This document shows positions 11,401 to 23,206 of a stretch of 64,000 nucleotides of DNA, in pieces. The DNA lies in contig CP114486.1 of NCBI GenBank assembly GCA_027186245.1, forward strand, positions 2,666,001 through 2,730,000, read 5' to 3'. The notes under the pieces were generated by a model. It saw only the letters and a program-made list of their open reading frames with translations, had not been told where the DNA came from and searched no databases. Every line of letters starts with the position of its first letter. Position 1 is the stretch's first letter. Made by a program: the position numbers and the translations under genes. The stretch is from Coriaria nepalensis. Taxonomy: Eukaryota; Streptophyta; Magnoliopsida; Cucurbitales; Coriariaceae.

Positions 11401-12852
11401 AAACACAAATTTGAAAAAGTTTGTGGGGGCAATTGCACCCACAACCCTCGTGCTAGATCCGCTAGTGCTACAAATACATAAACTTACGTGAGAACTAAGT
11501 TAAAATTATAAGATGTATATTTTTCTTTAAATATATTGACACCCTAAATAATTTTGAGAGAAGCTACCATCTATCACCGGTCGAGTTTGGTAGATTTAAT
11601 TGATAGTTTCTCGTAAATATATATCTACGGTCATATAAAATTAATATATTTTTACGTAATGACATAATAAAAAACATTTTATATATTTGGATATGAAATT
11701 TATATAAAATCTCGATTATTTTTATTTTTGTTTTTATTATTATTATTAAAATATATATAACTAATGATAAAAATTATGAATAGTAACAAGCCTAATCTAA
11801 ATTATTTTAGATACCCTAACATGGATTGTTTTAAATATGGAACGGTGTCGCTCTGATCGACACACGTGTCCTTCGTTAAGGAAGCATTGTCTATTTGAAT
11901 TAATGAAGCTGAGATCTAAGTAGATAAGATCATGATCGATATCTTGCAACTAATTATTTATTAGGACCTTACATTAATCGATGAATCAGTAATTCAGTAT
12001 GGTTATCAAAATTTGAACCGTTGATGTCCCCGACATTACATGTTTTGATTAATCAATCAGAAGGACTTTTTTTTTTTTTTTTTTTTTACTGCTTTTAATA
12101 ATTTGTTCCAAATGTAAGAAAATTATCCTTCGCTTACTTAGGTTATATATATAATAAGAAGCATTGAACCTTGAAGATATGATAAGAGTTTAGAAGGGCC
12201 GACATTTAAGCAATCTTATTAGTAAAGTAATTAGATGATGATCCCACTTAATTAGTGGAGGCAAGATTCCATTCTTCTTGAATAACACCCATTTGTTTGT
12301 TCCCTCGTGAAAATGACATGCCAAACCAATTACGTGGACGAGACGTTACCATGTTTTCACATTATAACTAATCATTAACTTCAGTCTATATACATTGTTT
12401 TAATCAATTGAATTTGTAATAATTGTTATACCGCGTCAGCTCATTCAACCATCCGTAGAGTACTAGTTAGAGCATTGTATGAAGATTAGTCCATAAAAGA
12501 AAAGTGTTCTGCTCTCTTTAACCGGCTCTCTTTAAACAGATCCAATGGACAAGTTAATGGACAGAAAGCAGAATCCGAGCCAAGGCGACTCACCGGAACT
12601 TGGGATTTGATTTGCCACGTCACAGAGTTCAATAACTTCAGCGTACTATCTTTAAGTGAAATTTTGAATATCTACACTACTTTTCAGTATGAATTAGGCT
12701 TACGATGCTTTCTTGCTTCAACAAATACAGTGTAAATACAGTGTAGGGTAAGCCTGCCTCATATTTTAACATACAAAATATTATTATGATAGCTATTAGC
12801 TTACTAAAAATTAGAAAGTAGGCAACTTCGTCCCAAAAGCCATTAATCCATC

Positions 12853-15120
12853 TCATTGCAATTCATCAGTCTTCACTGGGGTCCAATTCCTCGACGCAGA
12901 GTTTCTCCTAGCATGTGATATGAAACCGAAAACATAGCCTATGAAGGCTCCAAGCGCCAAAACACATGCTCCTTTAACATACCAAGACAGAGTAAAGTCT
13001 CCCATCTTACCTATAGGCGAAGCATTGTCAATATCTGCATCCAAAAAGTTACTGTCATCTCCAACACTAACAACTTGTCCGGACGCAAGAATCTCGACAG
13101 AGTCATGGACCTTCCCGTCATGGTTTCCGACATAAGAAAGCGCGAGCTTCTTCTTTGTAGCAAATAATCTTGTGTATCCAAACTCACCGCCGCGATAAAG
13201 AGACCGCTTTGGTTGAGGGAAAATTGGGTCATTTGGGTGATCTGGTCTAGGCTCCCATATGGGTTGCCAGTCTTGCCCTCCCATCCCAATCACGACATGA
13301 ACAGGAAACGTACTTCCACAAGTAAAGTTATTTATTGGACAAAACCTCTCGTACCTATGGACGTGTCCCCACAATGCAAGACTCACATTATTTCCCACGA
13401 GCAAGGGTTCTAAGTGCTGCATCATTTTCCCTCTCATTGGCTTATCTCTAATCTCATTGCTCGATGTGTACATCGGTCTATGACCTTGAACTACGACAAA
13501 AGGAGTTTTCTTCCGATCGACAGATTCCAGATCATGCTTAATGAACTTATATTGATTACTCCCGGGAAGGAAGTTAGTCTCGGTTGATATGTACAAAAAA
13601 TGTACTGACCCGACATCAAAGGAGTAGAAAAGGTTTTGGGTTGGTGGGGCATTGTTGTGGGACCCGGTAGGTTCAGACGAGTTTCCGGGCATATGGAATT
13701 TGAGACTATATGGGACCCCACATTCTCCTCCACCATCTTTTCCATATATAGTGGCGGCCCACTCAGGTTTCCAAGGCTGCAAAGGCCAATCGTATTCATG
13801 GTTACCTATACAAACATGGTATGGGACTTTTGACGAAACAGATTCGATCTGAGTAAAGAAATGGTCCCACAACCATGAATAACCCCTTGCATAGCTTATA
13901 TCGCCAATATGGGATATGAAGGCGGGTTTGTCTCCAAGGGCTTCTATGTCTCGCAGTATCCATTTAATGGTGGATATGCTTTCATCTTGTGTTCGGAGAA
14001 AGGTTGAGTATGGTGTGGCAGTTCCCATGTCTCCAAAGAGGAAAGCTATTGTCTCTTCGGAATCTCCATTACGAGACACAAAGGTTTGGTTAGTGCTCCA
14101 ACCTTTAGAATCACTTCCCACCTATTAATAGAACTTGTTTAGTTTCTTAAGAGATGGAAATTATATAAATTTGAATCAAGATAGTATGTAGAAGGTGAAT
14201 TAAGGGTTGTAAGAAGATGATTCCACCGTATCTATTGCAAAAGGGTAATTCAAATTCTTCTCAGAATTCATATCCAAGCTTAAAATCTTTTCTTTGTCCC
14301 ATCAATTTTCTGGGTTTCTAGTCAACGATAAAAATCACTAACTAATATGATCACCTCAATGTTAGAACAAAATTATCAGAAACGAAAACCCACAAAACAT
14401 CATGATCTTTACCTGATAATAATAGCGAGCTCCTTTCTTCAAGTTCTTCATGACGGCATCGTGGATATAGCCAGGATCTCTCCAACCCACGCTGTTATTG
14501 GCAGGAGAATCGCACATGTGCTCCCTCTCGTACCTCTCCACACGTGCCAGCACCACCTCATCAAGCCGGTCATCTCTCTCCCCGTACCTAACCAACCGCT
14601 CTGTTTTATCCTCCGTAATAAACATAACCCTCATTTCATCCTCGTGATCCGTGTATGCCAGGTGAATCTGCTCCGGCCCTGCACCCGGATCGAACCGGAG
14701 CTTCTCTGAGCTAGCGAGGAGGTGGGCTGTGCCGGGGAGTGGGTTATGGTCATGGTCTATACGCTTAGGGTTGATTTCGGACTCGGTCCAGCGGAAGATA
14801 CGGAATGAGTAATCGGATCGGAGGTTGACTAAAGGGATCGATACGAAGCCTGAACCGGATTCCCACCCGGGCGATGAGGAGAGGAAGACGTAGCCGACGA
14901 AGTTATCGTGGGAAGAGTTAGGAGGGGAGTAGATGCCGAGCCAGTCGAGCTTGGAGGGGGATTCGATGCCGGACCATTGGATTCGAACGGGTTGACCCGA
15001 TCTGGACAGGATGGTCGGGGTGAGAGAGATGGTGACGTGGGATGAGGTTGAAGCGGTGACGATAGTGGTTGAGAGGAGGAAGAAGAGAAGGCTGGTTGTA
15101 ATGGAGATGGGTTTATTCAT
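12853..15120 (-). CDS. PAP2: Purple acid phosphatase of the PAP2/PAP9 type, C-terminally anchored
   Basis: Two exons, 15120-14413 and 14121-12853, joined in phase 0, give 658 residues, close to Arabidopsis PAP2 and PAP9. Residues about 1-24 form a signal peptide. A fibronectin-like N-terminal domain is followed by the metallophosphatase domain. All five metal-ligand blocks are visible in exon 2: GDMG, GDISY, GNHE, VQGH and GHVH. A hydrophobic segment ([16 protein letters not shown]) lies 20-40 residues from the end and precedes a basic, polar tail. In Arabidopsis PAP2 that tail anchors the protein in the outer membranes of chloroplasts and mitochondria, where it affects precursor import and energy status. 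The ligand set looks complete, so I would not call it inactive. The neighbours (CLE, LRR, remorin, NRP1) match the linkage of PAP2 and PAP9 in Arabidopsis. Confidence 0.93.
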
Positions 15121-15409
15121 GGAGTTAATGTTCAGAAATGGAGTGCGCTCTTTTCTTTTATTTTTTCTTTCACAGGGAGATTATTCAGAGAAGATGAGGT
15201 CTCACTTTTCTGGAGAATTAAAATTGAGAAAAATAAGATATTTCTGATCAACATGACGTGTACATATTAAGTATGACCAAGATCGACATTTAAAATAGGC
15301 ATTTACGATTAATTTCTTGCTCGATTTTTTGTATTTTATCAAAAAGTTATAAATATATTATATAATTTTATTTATCAAAACTTATAAATGAATATCTTTC
15401 ATTATTTAT

Positions 15410-15945
15410 ATATTTTTTTCTTATTAATTTATTTTTTTCTTTGAAAAAAATAAAATCTTGTTTGGTTTATTGGGAAAAAATGAATTGAAATAGTTTGATT
15501 TTTTGTGAGTAAAATCGCTTGTTCTAATATGATTTATTTATAAGATAATTAAATTAAATTAAGTATTCGTGAGAAATTCGATCGGATCAATTCCTTTTTT
15601 TCTCGCAAAAAAACCCACTCGGATCAATCTAGTTTATCTTTTGCTTTAAGAAGTGTTCTTGAACCCAAAAAGGAAACTGAAAAGAAAAAAAAAAGAGAGA
15701 TAAACTAGATCGATCCATTGGGTTCTTCGCGAGGAAGAACAGAATCGATCCGATCAGTTTCTCATGAATATTTGATTCGATTTGAATATTTTGTATATAA
15801 ATTAAATTGGAACGAGCGATTTTGCTTACAACAAAGTCAAACTATTACAATCCATGTTTTCCCGATAAATCGAACTAAAACTTTACTAATTTTTTAAAAA
15901 ATTTTTCAAAGAAAAAAGAAAATTTGGTTTAAAAATAAATTAATA
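15410..15945. repeat. Imperfect foldback of about 0.5 kb
   Basis: The left arm (about 15410-15645) and right arm (about 15693-15945) are reverse complements at roughly 75-80 percent by eye, with a loop of about 50 nt. Matching blocks, left versus complemented right: GATCAATCTAGTTTATCT / GATCGATCTAGTTTATCT, GATCGGATCAATTC / GATCGGATCGATTC, and AAAATCGCTTGTTCTAAT / AAAATCGCTCGTTCCAAT. It is non-coding, MITE-like, and different in sequence from the foldback at 7.6-8.3 kb. No flanking duplication was identified. Confidence 0.7.
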
Positions 15946-16566
15946 AAAGAGAAATGATAATAAATAACAAATAAAATTTTTTGATGGCGTGACATTTTAT
16001 ATCATCGCTGACATGAAAATGATTAAATGTACTAAAAAATCATGTTTAAACTAAGTAAGAAATATATAAAGAGATAACATTATATTGACATAAAATAATT
16101 TATTACATTATGAGATAAAATCTTAATAAAGAGATAAATGAATACACTTATAAGAAAAGAAACACGTAATTAGATAGCATGCTATACTACTATATTATAA
16201 AGAGCAGTTCACAAAAATTATTGTTATCGATTTACGACTCCCAACTCAAAATTCCTCATCTTTATAACTTTGACAACTATAAGTTATAGTATTTATGAAA
16301 CTCATGGATTTCTCTCGTGAATATTAATTATTCCCCCACCTCCAAACCCAAAAAACTATAAAATTTAAAGATATCACCTAAAACCCATGAAACCTCAACA
16401 AATCCTTCTTTTATCACAATCACCATCGCTATCACTATTCACTATCACCATCTTTCGAGAACAAGAATGGGCATTTGCTTACAAAGTACAAACAAGAACA
16501 CCACTGCAACAAACAGATCAAACCATCAAGAAACCTCATCAGCTCTTCTGCCTAGCTACCTAACCT

Positions 16567-16639
16567 ATACATACATACATACATACATACACACACACAT
16601 ACATACATACATACATACATACATACATACATACATACA

Positions 16640-16669
<30 letters not shown>
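16567..16669. repeat. (ACAT)n microsatellite
   Basis: About 100 bp of ACAT tetranucleotide repeat with a short (AC)n interruption near 16590. It produces an artefactual Tyr-Ile-His-Thr open frame. Confidence 0.95.
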
Positions 16670-16670
<1 letters not shown>

Positions 16671-17094
16671 GCTAGCTCTAATTATTAGTATATCTAAAAT
16701 ATACTTTTCTTATCTTTCGCTTCCTCTTCTTCGATCATAGTAGTAGGCGTTGAAAAAAATGGAGGCAAATTATGGGCAACACTCTAACCATTATTAAAAT
16801 CTTTCACCAAACCAAGACACCGGCGAAGATCAAGATCAACAAATACTCATGAAAACAAAAAAAAATGTCGCCTAAAATGAATTAAACATAACAAGTTAAT
16901 ACCAGTGCTAACGTCCAAGAAATCGAGACTGACTGTTAGTTAGTAATTTGGAACCACGTTGAAAACTATATATGAAGTTGATCTAATTGTTACCCATCCA
17001 TCATATATATGACATCACGTAAACGTGATTTCAAAACACTGATCTCTCTAGTAATTAGTAGCTATATATATATATCAATTTTTTTGGGTGATGA

Positions 17095-17481
17095 TCAGTT
17101 GTGAAGAGGGTTTGGACCGGAGGGGACGAGCCTCTTTTCGACGCCATATCTCGGATCGATCTCATTATTCTGCGGTGGTGACGGTGGCTGGCCGTGGCGG
17201 CTTTGGTGGCGGAGTCTTTGAAGTTGAGTGCATAAAGAACGTGGCCGGTGTTTGTGAACGAGAGATCTACAGTAATGATGATAATAATCATGAAGAGACA
17301 TAGCATCTTCTTGGTTTCTTGATGATAAAGAGGACGTAGTTTCCGGCAAGGGATTAGCTAGTCTGGTCATCTGGGTGTCGGCGGAAGTAGCGGCCAAGAA
17401 GAGGAGGAGAACCATAGAGATGGTGATCATCAAGCTCCAGCTGCCACCATAGATGGTAGTTGAAAACGGTGATGTCTTCAT
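17095..17481 (-). CDS. CLE10: CLE signalling peptide precursor, CLE9/CLE10 type
   Basis: Intronless 128-residue prepropeptide. The start is the ATG at 17481; the longer frame begins with GTG at 17514. Residues about 15-36 are hydrophobic (LMITISMVLLLFLAATSA) and serve as signal peptide. A variable, His- and Arg-rich middle leads to the last 12 residues, RLVPSGPNPLHN, immediately before the stop. This dodecapeptide matches Arabidopsis CLE9 and CLE10 as I remember them. In the family the Pro residues are hydroxylated and the cleaved peptide is sensed by CLV1/BAM/HSL-type receptor kinases; CLE9/10 act in stomatal lineage and xylem development. The gene is near WRKY57 and a remorin, as CLE10 is in Arabidopsis. 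The 83-codon frame at 17055-17306 is only its shadow. Confidence 0.95.
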   Translation of the reverse strand: MKTSPFSTTIYGGSWSLMITISMVLLLFLAATSADTQMTRLANPLPETTSSLSSRNQEDAMSLHDYYHHYCRSLVHKHRPRSLCTQLQRLRHQSRHGQPPSPPQNNEIDPRYGVEKRLVPSGPNPLHN

Positions 17482-18264
17482 TTGTTGGAGAGAGTGAGAG
17501 AGAGATTGAAACACAGTGTAAGAAAGGAAGAGGGACAGAGGTTTCTGGGAAAATAGACGGGAGGGTTTACGTGGTGAAAGTAAAGCGGGGGAGTGTTAAT
17601 GCAAGGCAAGGGACACATGAAGTATTGTAATAACTTTTTCGAAACCAGCTCGTCTCAGATTTGTGTTTGGGTTTTTATATACAAAAATTTCGGTCGTGTA
17701 TCAACTAAATTTATTTTGGCCAAAAAAAAAAAAACAAATAAATTTGTTACTTCCCTCACTTTTAAATATTATACGGGAACTCTTACGAATCTAAATCCGT
17801 ATAAAATCTTATAATATATATATATATATATATATAGATTCTTATCATAAATTTTATACATAAATCTTAAAAAGTATATAAATTCTGTATTAATTTATTT
17901 ATTTTTATTTATAAGCTAATTTAAGATAAATTTCGCTCATATTAAATAATAGATTCTTTAATAATATATATATATACGAAATTAAATAATATTAATTATT
18001 AGAAAATAAAAAAATAAAAACTCGTAGGAGAAGAGAAAAAGTAAGTATTCAAAACTAAGTAGAAGAATAGGATTTATGATTTTATTTATAACTTTCAATT
18101 TATTTACCAATATGTTTGAAATATATTATGGAAACGATACATGACTAGAGTTATAACGGTGTCGTTTCTAGTTAGTTCCCATTAAATTTAATGTACTGGA
18201 CATCTTCTTCCACTAGCAAAATAGCCTTCATAAACAGAGACTCCATTTTCCGTTGAGATCCGAA
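17482..18264. other. Divergent promoter region of the CLE and LRR genes
   Basis: About 780 bp between two divergently transcribed genes. It is AT-rich, with an (AT)n tract at about 17813-17836. The CLE 5' leader occupies part of 17482-17560. No separate gene is seen. Confidence 0.5.
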
Positions 18265-21073
18265 ATGGAGCAGCAGCACCGACTTTCATTGGCTGCTTTC
18301 TCTCTTTTCTTCTTCATCTTCCCCTTGTTTCACGACGTTGTTCTCTGCAAAACCCTAAAAAGAGACGGTAAGTTTCTCACTCTATCTGCTTTCATTTTTC
18401 TTTATTTATAGAAGAAATTCCGTTGATTTCGATCTGGAAACTTTTTGCAGTTAAAGCCTTAAATGAGATTAAGGCCTCTTTGGGATGGAGAGTAGTTTAT
18501 GCTTGGGTCGGAGACGATCCTTGTGGCGATGGTGATCTACCGCCTTGGTCTGGAGTAACTTGCTCGACTCAAGGAGATTACAGAGTCGTCACTGAACTGT
18601 AAGCCTAATCTTGCTTGATCTCCAAGTCTGATCACCATTCGAAATTTTCTGGTGTTCATGATAGGGTTGGTTTATGGAAACAATGAATTTATATGTATTT
18701 TGTATTGGAAGAACTAGGACTAAAGCTGATGTTTGTGTATCATGCACATTAGGTGTTTGAGAATTGAATTCGACTGATACTGATTTTGTTTACATTACAG
18801 CGAAGTTTATGCCGTGTCTATTGTGGGTCCTTTTCCTACTGCTGTAACCAATCTCTTGGATCTTACTAGACTGTAACCCTCTCTCTCTCTCTCTCTCTCT
18901 CTAGAAGGAGATGGGTAGTAGATTTATGACATCTCTATCTTCCAGTCTTCATATATTATGTTCCTGTGTTCATTCAACAGGGATCTACATAATAACAAGT
19001 TGACTGGGCCGATTCCTCCTCAAATCGGACGGCTAAAGCGGCTCAAAATACTGTATGTACTCATTTATTATATAATAATTATGTTTAATGTTGCTTCATT
19101 TTAAAGCACATAACATGAGGTCTATTTTTTTTCTGAATTTAAACCCTTGAATGTGAAACTGAATTTATCTACAACAGTTAGATCCTTCTGCACCTGCAAG
19201 AACATTAGAAATCCATCCTCCTTCCCTGCACTTCCCCTATATGAGTTTGAGATGATTTGTTTATGTTCAAAAGATTTTGTACGTCTGTTCTCTAATTTGA
19301 TTTCTTGTCATACCTCAGTAATTTGAGGTGGAATAAGCTACAAGATGTCATTCCTCCAGAAATTGGCGAGCTAAAGAGTCTAACTCATTTGTAAGTAGTT
19401 GTTGCTTCTCTGCGTAAATCAGCAATACCTTTTCTGGCGTGTTTTATGTGATTTACTTCCTAAGGGTATTTATCAACTGAAACTTATGCAGGTATCTGAG
19501 TTTCAATAATTTCAAAGGGGAAATCCCAAGGGAACTTGCCAATCTTCATGAACTTCGTTATCTTCATCTACATGAAAATCGTCTTATTGGCCGAATTCCT
19601 CCAGAATTAGGCACCCTACAAAATCTCAGACACTTGTTAGTGTATTCATTTTTAGAACCTATTTCTGTAACATAAGCATTTTAATTTACCATTTACAGCT
19701 CTACTTCTAATTCACAGGGATGTTGGAAGCAATCACATAGTGGGTACTATACGGGAACTCATCCGCATAGAGGGTTGCTTTCCATCTCTTCGCAATTTGT
19801 AAGTGAATCCAAGTTGGCACATTTTGAACCACTTGCAATACTTTTCTCATCGCTATTGGTATCATTTAATTCTAATTTTAATGCGTTAATATTTAATATG
19901 TGACTGCAATATGCAGGTACTTGAATAATAATTACTTTACTGGAGGAATCCCAGCACAACTAGCCAATTTGACCAACTTGGAAATCCTGTAATTTGCAAG
20001 TTCCCTTCCATTTATTTATATTTATGTTTTTCAAGTTTCATTTCTTTGGTAATCTATGTTATAAATTTTATGGAGGTGATTATTTTATTGGGTGCAGGTA
20101 CCTATCTTACAACAAGATGTCTGGAATAGTACCAGCTGGAGTCGCTCATATTCCTAGATTGACTTATTTGTGAGTATATTCTTATATCTTCTGGCTCTTT
20201 TGGATGTTTAGTTATAAAAAACATCCAACCTAGTTCTGAATATGTAATTCCATATTGCAGTATATATTAGTCGATGGATGTATCTGGATTAGGATGGCAT
20301 CTTTGGGTTAGCAAGTATAGATGACAGTCATCGACTCAGTGACAATTAGGATGAGGATTTGGTTAGAGATCATCATTTTCTTTAATGATAAGTCTCATCG
20401 CATATTAGCACAAACACCTAGGATTCTATAGTGTTCTGCATCATATACTTTGATAACTGCTATTAGTTTCAGCTCCCAATACTTGCTTGTTTAAGTTAAA
20501 AGGCGTTTTAGATAGATCTAGAAATGTTAGGTTGGAAGTTGATTAGGATCTCTGTAATTGCTCCTTGGACTTGGGTATCTGGCTTTGGATAATCTTTCCT
20601 TGAGCATCAATTCATCCACAACAAATTGATAGGCAATTTCTGTATGCCCGAGATAATTGCTAAATCTTTCTGGGTCTTTCACTTGAAAGTTGGAACTTAT
20701 GTTTTCTGAGACTAGTTGTCTTGTTGGAATATATATATAACCATGATTAATTGGAAACCATTTTTATATATAGGAGGTTTTAAATCTTTCCGATAATTTC
20801 TTCCATGTGTTTCTTAATTATATTTCAGGTACTTAGATCACAACCAATTTAGTGGAAGAATTCCTGAACCCTTCTATAAACACTCATTCTTGAAAGAGAT
20901 GTGAGTTTCCTCCACAACTAGAGCTCAACTCGATTATACCCAAATACTTACTTATTACACTGCCTGCATGTATGGTTGATAGGTACATTGAAGGAAATTC
21001 ATTTCGGCTGAGCGTCAATCCAATAGGTGTTCACAAGGTTCTTGCAGTTTCCGATGCAGATTTCGTTGTCTAA
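18265..21073 (+). CDS. Secreted leucine-rich repeat protein (At1g13910-like)
   Basis: Eleven exons: 18265-18367, 18451-18598, 18801-18872, 18981-19052, 19319-19390, 19492-19635, 19718-19798, 19917-19988, 20098-20169, 20829-20900 and 20993-21073, all with GT-AG borders. Most internal exons are exactly 72 nt (one 24-residue repeat) and split the same Leu codon, the classic LRR exon pattern. The protein has about 330 residues: a signal peptide (LAAFSLFFFIFPLFHDVVLC), the LRRNT segment with DPCGDGDLPPWSGVTC, about nine plant-type repeats (e.g. LDLHNNKLTGPIPPQIGRLK), and a short tail ending DADFVV. There is no transmembrane segment or kinase, so it should be an apoplastic LRR-only protein resembling polygalacturonase-inhibitor-type proteins. 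A biochemical function is not known to me. Its neighbours fit At1g13910, beside PAP2 in Arabidopsis. Confidence 0.93.
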
Positions 21074-21625
21074 TTAAGCTTCCTTGTATTCTCTTACTTT
21101 TTTCCTCGAGAAACAATGATTATACATGTTCTTGCCCCAAGGGCACAACCAATATTCTGAATGACGAGAAAATATATCCCTCCTCTCAGTCCTACCGTCA
21201 TCATTACCAAGTTTCTATAAAGTAGTTGTAGTGTGTATAATAGTTGCTCAATTATCTTGTACTCTTTTGAAACTAGAAGCAGTTGCTTTATTTTCATATG
21301 AAAATGTATTTTTTTCGGTCCTTGTGTCTGTCAAAGCAATATTTTATTTCTTTTAATTTGTAATGATAATACATTTTCATTCCCCTTATAGAAAACGTGT
21401 GAAATGGGTACAAACAATCAAAAACTCTAAAGCAGAAAGCTAGGAATCAAGCAAAGGAGAAGAGAATATTTTCCCTTCAATGCAAAGCATATCAAACCTT
21501 GTTTATAACCCTTTTCTCTGTATATAAGTATCATCTTATCGGATTATTCCATATCACAAATACTTAACTAGAAGAAAGGTAGTTTTTTGTTTTCTCACAA
21601 ACAACAAGCTTTGTTTCAGACATTA
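21074..21625. other. 3' UTR and spacer before the remorin gene
   Basis: About 550 bp. The first part is likely LRR 3' UTR and the last part the remorin promoter and leader. A 67-codon minus-strand frame here has no recognisable features. Confidence 0.5.
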
Positions 21626-23088
21626 ATGGAGGGTTTGCTTAAGCAGATGAGGTGCTTCTGAGTTCTTGTTGCCCTTCCAACTCTTTTTAAACCATGTAAA
21701 AAAATCTCCTTGCAAAATTACACTTGAGTTTTTTCATTGATTTTGTTTATTATTGTAAGGACTATCCACTTAAAATTTAACTAGTCCTATCAGGGTAAGA
21801 TCTCCCAATGCAGGAGGAGAACCTAATAGAGGATTACAACCTCAAAAAACACAATCTTTCAAAGGTAAAATTTGTTCGGTTCAATGTATGTTAACTAAAA
21901 ATGCCGTTAATCTGTCCATCTTTTCGATGTAGAGAAGAAGAAACAACAGAGCTGGTTAAGAAGACAGTTCTCAAGGCAAATGAGTGAAGATCATGATTAT
22001 AATCCTTCTTCTAGCAATGGCAATGTAGAACACACAGTTGCAATAGCTGCTGCTGCATTGGCAATCAAATCACTTGAAGAAGGATCTTTATCAATCCCAG
22101 ACAAGAACAAGAACAAGAAGGTAGTCCAAAATGGGGATGATGATCAAGATTATCCTTCTAAAACACCATTGAGAAAAAGCAAGACCAAAATGGTAGACAT
22201 AGTAACAACCCCAAATATTATCCCAGAACCTACCAAGATTTCCAAACAACTCTCAGGTAATAAACTAAATTAAACATCATTAGTAAATATTTATGTATTT
22301 CCTAACATGAGATCGAATCGGGAGGGGTGTGAAGGTCTGAAAGACAAGGAGGTTATACCGAAGATTCCAAGTACACCCGAGAAGACGGTGGGTCCCACCT
22401 TGTTTAAAAAGACAGCAAGTTTTACGGATAAGCGTTCGGAGAGTACGGGCTATAAAAGAAGTGGGGGTAAATTGCCAATACCACCACCTTATCCTTCTCT
22501 TACACCCATTAAACCTGAAGCTATTGGACCAAAAAGAGTTGGAGTAGAAGAAACAAAGGCAGATACTTGGGAGAAAGCTGAGTTGGCTAAGATCAAACAA
22601 AGGTAGATATATATATACATATATACACATAAAAACTTACGGCTGCTTTATATATAACAATACACTTATTTCTTACCAGCTTAAAAACTTCCTATGTTAT
22701 TGTTTTTACTTTGTACTGACGAAGAATTTCACAGATTAGAGGAGTTAAATCGCAAAATCCGTTCGTGGGAGGAGGAAAAGAAGATCAAAGCCAGAAACAG
22801 ACTAGACAAGACCGAGGTTTTTTATCGGAATCTTATTACTTTTCTCCTTAATTAATTGAAAGTAAAGGGATTATTCGTCTTGTTAAACATGTTTAGATTG
22901 AATTGGAGAAGAAGAGGGAAAAGGCGGCGAAGAAGTTTAGAAGTGAGATGGAATATGTAAAGAAGATAGCAGGAGGAGGAAGAGCGAAGGCAGATGAAAG
23001 GCAGAGGAATGCAGTGCTTAAGGTGAAGGAAAAGGCTGATGTTTTCAGAAAGACAGGGAATCTGCCTCGTACATGTTTCTGCTTCTGA
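21626..23088 (+). CDS. Remorin family protein
   Basis: Six exons, about 320 residues: 21626-21651, 21794-21864, 21933-22256, 22335-22602, 22735-22816 and 22897-23088. The tiny first exon encodes MEGLLKQMR, and exons 2-3 give PQKTQSFK then KKKQQSWLRRQFSRQMS, a basic N-terminus. A motif VEHTVAIAAAALAIKSLEE follows. The Remorin_C coiled-coil runs from ADTWEKAELAKIKQR through RKIRSWEEEKKIKAR to AKADERQRNAVLKVKEK, and the protein ends in CFCF, a likely S-acylated membrane anchor. Remorins sit on the inner leaflet of the plasma membrane in nanodomains and affect immune and hormone signalling and plasmodesmata. The acceptor at 22334 is the least certain junction, chosen because it keeps the frame; its pyrimidine tract is poor and the intron is only 78 nt. 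Similar to At1g13920 and At1g69325. Confidence 0.9.
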
Positions 23089-23206
23089 AAAAAAAAAATT
23101 GAATATATATGTTATCCCTGCCTGCTCTCACAAGCGAAAAATGTACATATTAATGTTACAAATTAAGTGTCCAAATTTGTTTTGTATGTTGATAAAGAAT
23201 CACTTT

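Larger units (their letters stand above)
6223..12852. other. Gene-free, repeat-rich intergenic region
   Basis: About 6.6 kb between WRKY57 and the phosphatase gene with no supported coding gene. It holds the WRKY57 promoter, a G13 run near 6840-6852, a long foldback (about 7620-8260), two 21-bp minisatellite arrays bracketing short hairpins (8694-9786), a 47-bp tandem duplication (9177-9270), and a retroelement relic (10441-11400). Each is listed separately. I see nothing assignable in 6223-7600 beyond the promoter and low-complexity DNA, or in 11400-12850. Confidence 0.5.
15121..17094. other. Intergenic region between PAP and CLE genes
   Basis: Contains the phosphatase promoter, an imperfect foldback (15410-15945), a short plus-strand frame starting MGICLQST at 16467, and an (ACAT)n microsatellite at 16567-16669. 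The remainder is AT-rich without recognisable content. Confidence 0.5.

Noticed and set aside
12853..14121. Calling the phosphatase inactive, as some family names suggest
   Set aside because: All five metal-binding blocks (GDMG, GDISY, GNHE, VQGH, GHVH) are present.
16467..16688. 73-codon frame rich in Tyr-Ile-His-Thr
   Set aside because: Most of it is translation of the ACAT microsatellite.
17055..17306. 83-codon minus-strand frame with a hydrophobic start
   Set aside because: Overlaps the CLE precursor in another frame; the CLE frame has the signal peptide and the conserved peptide.
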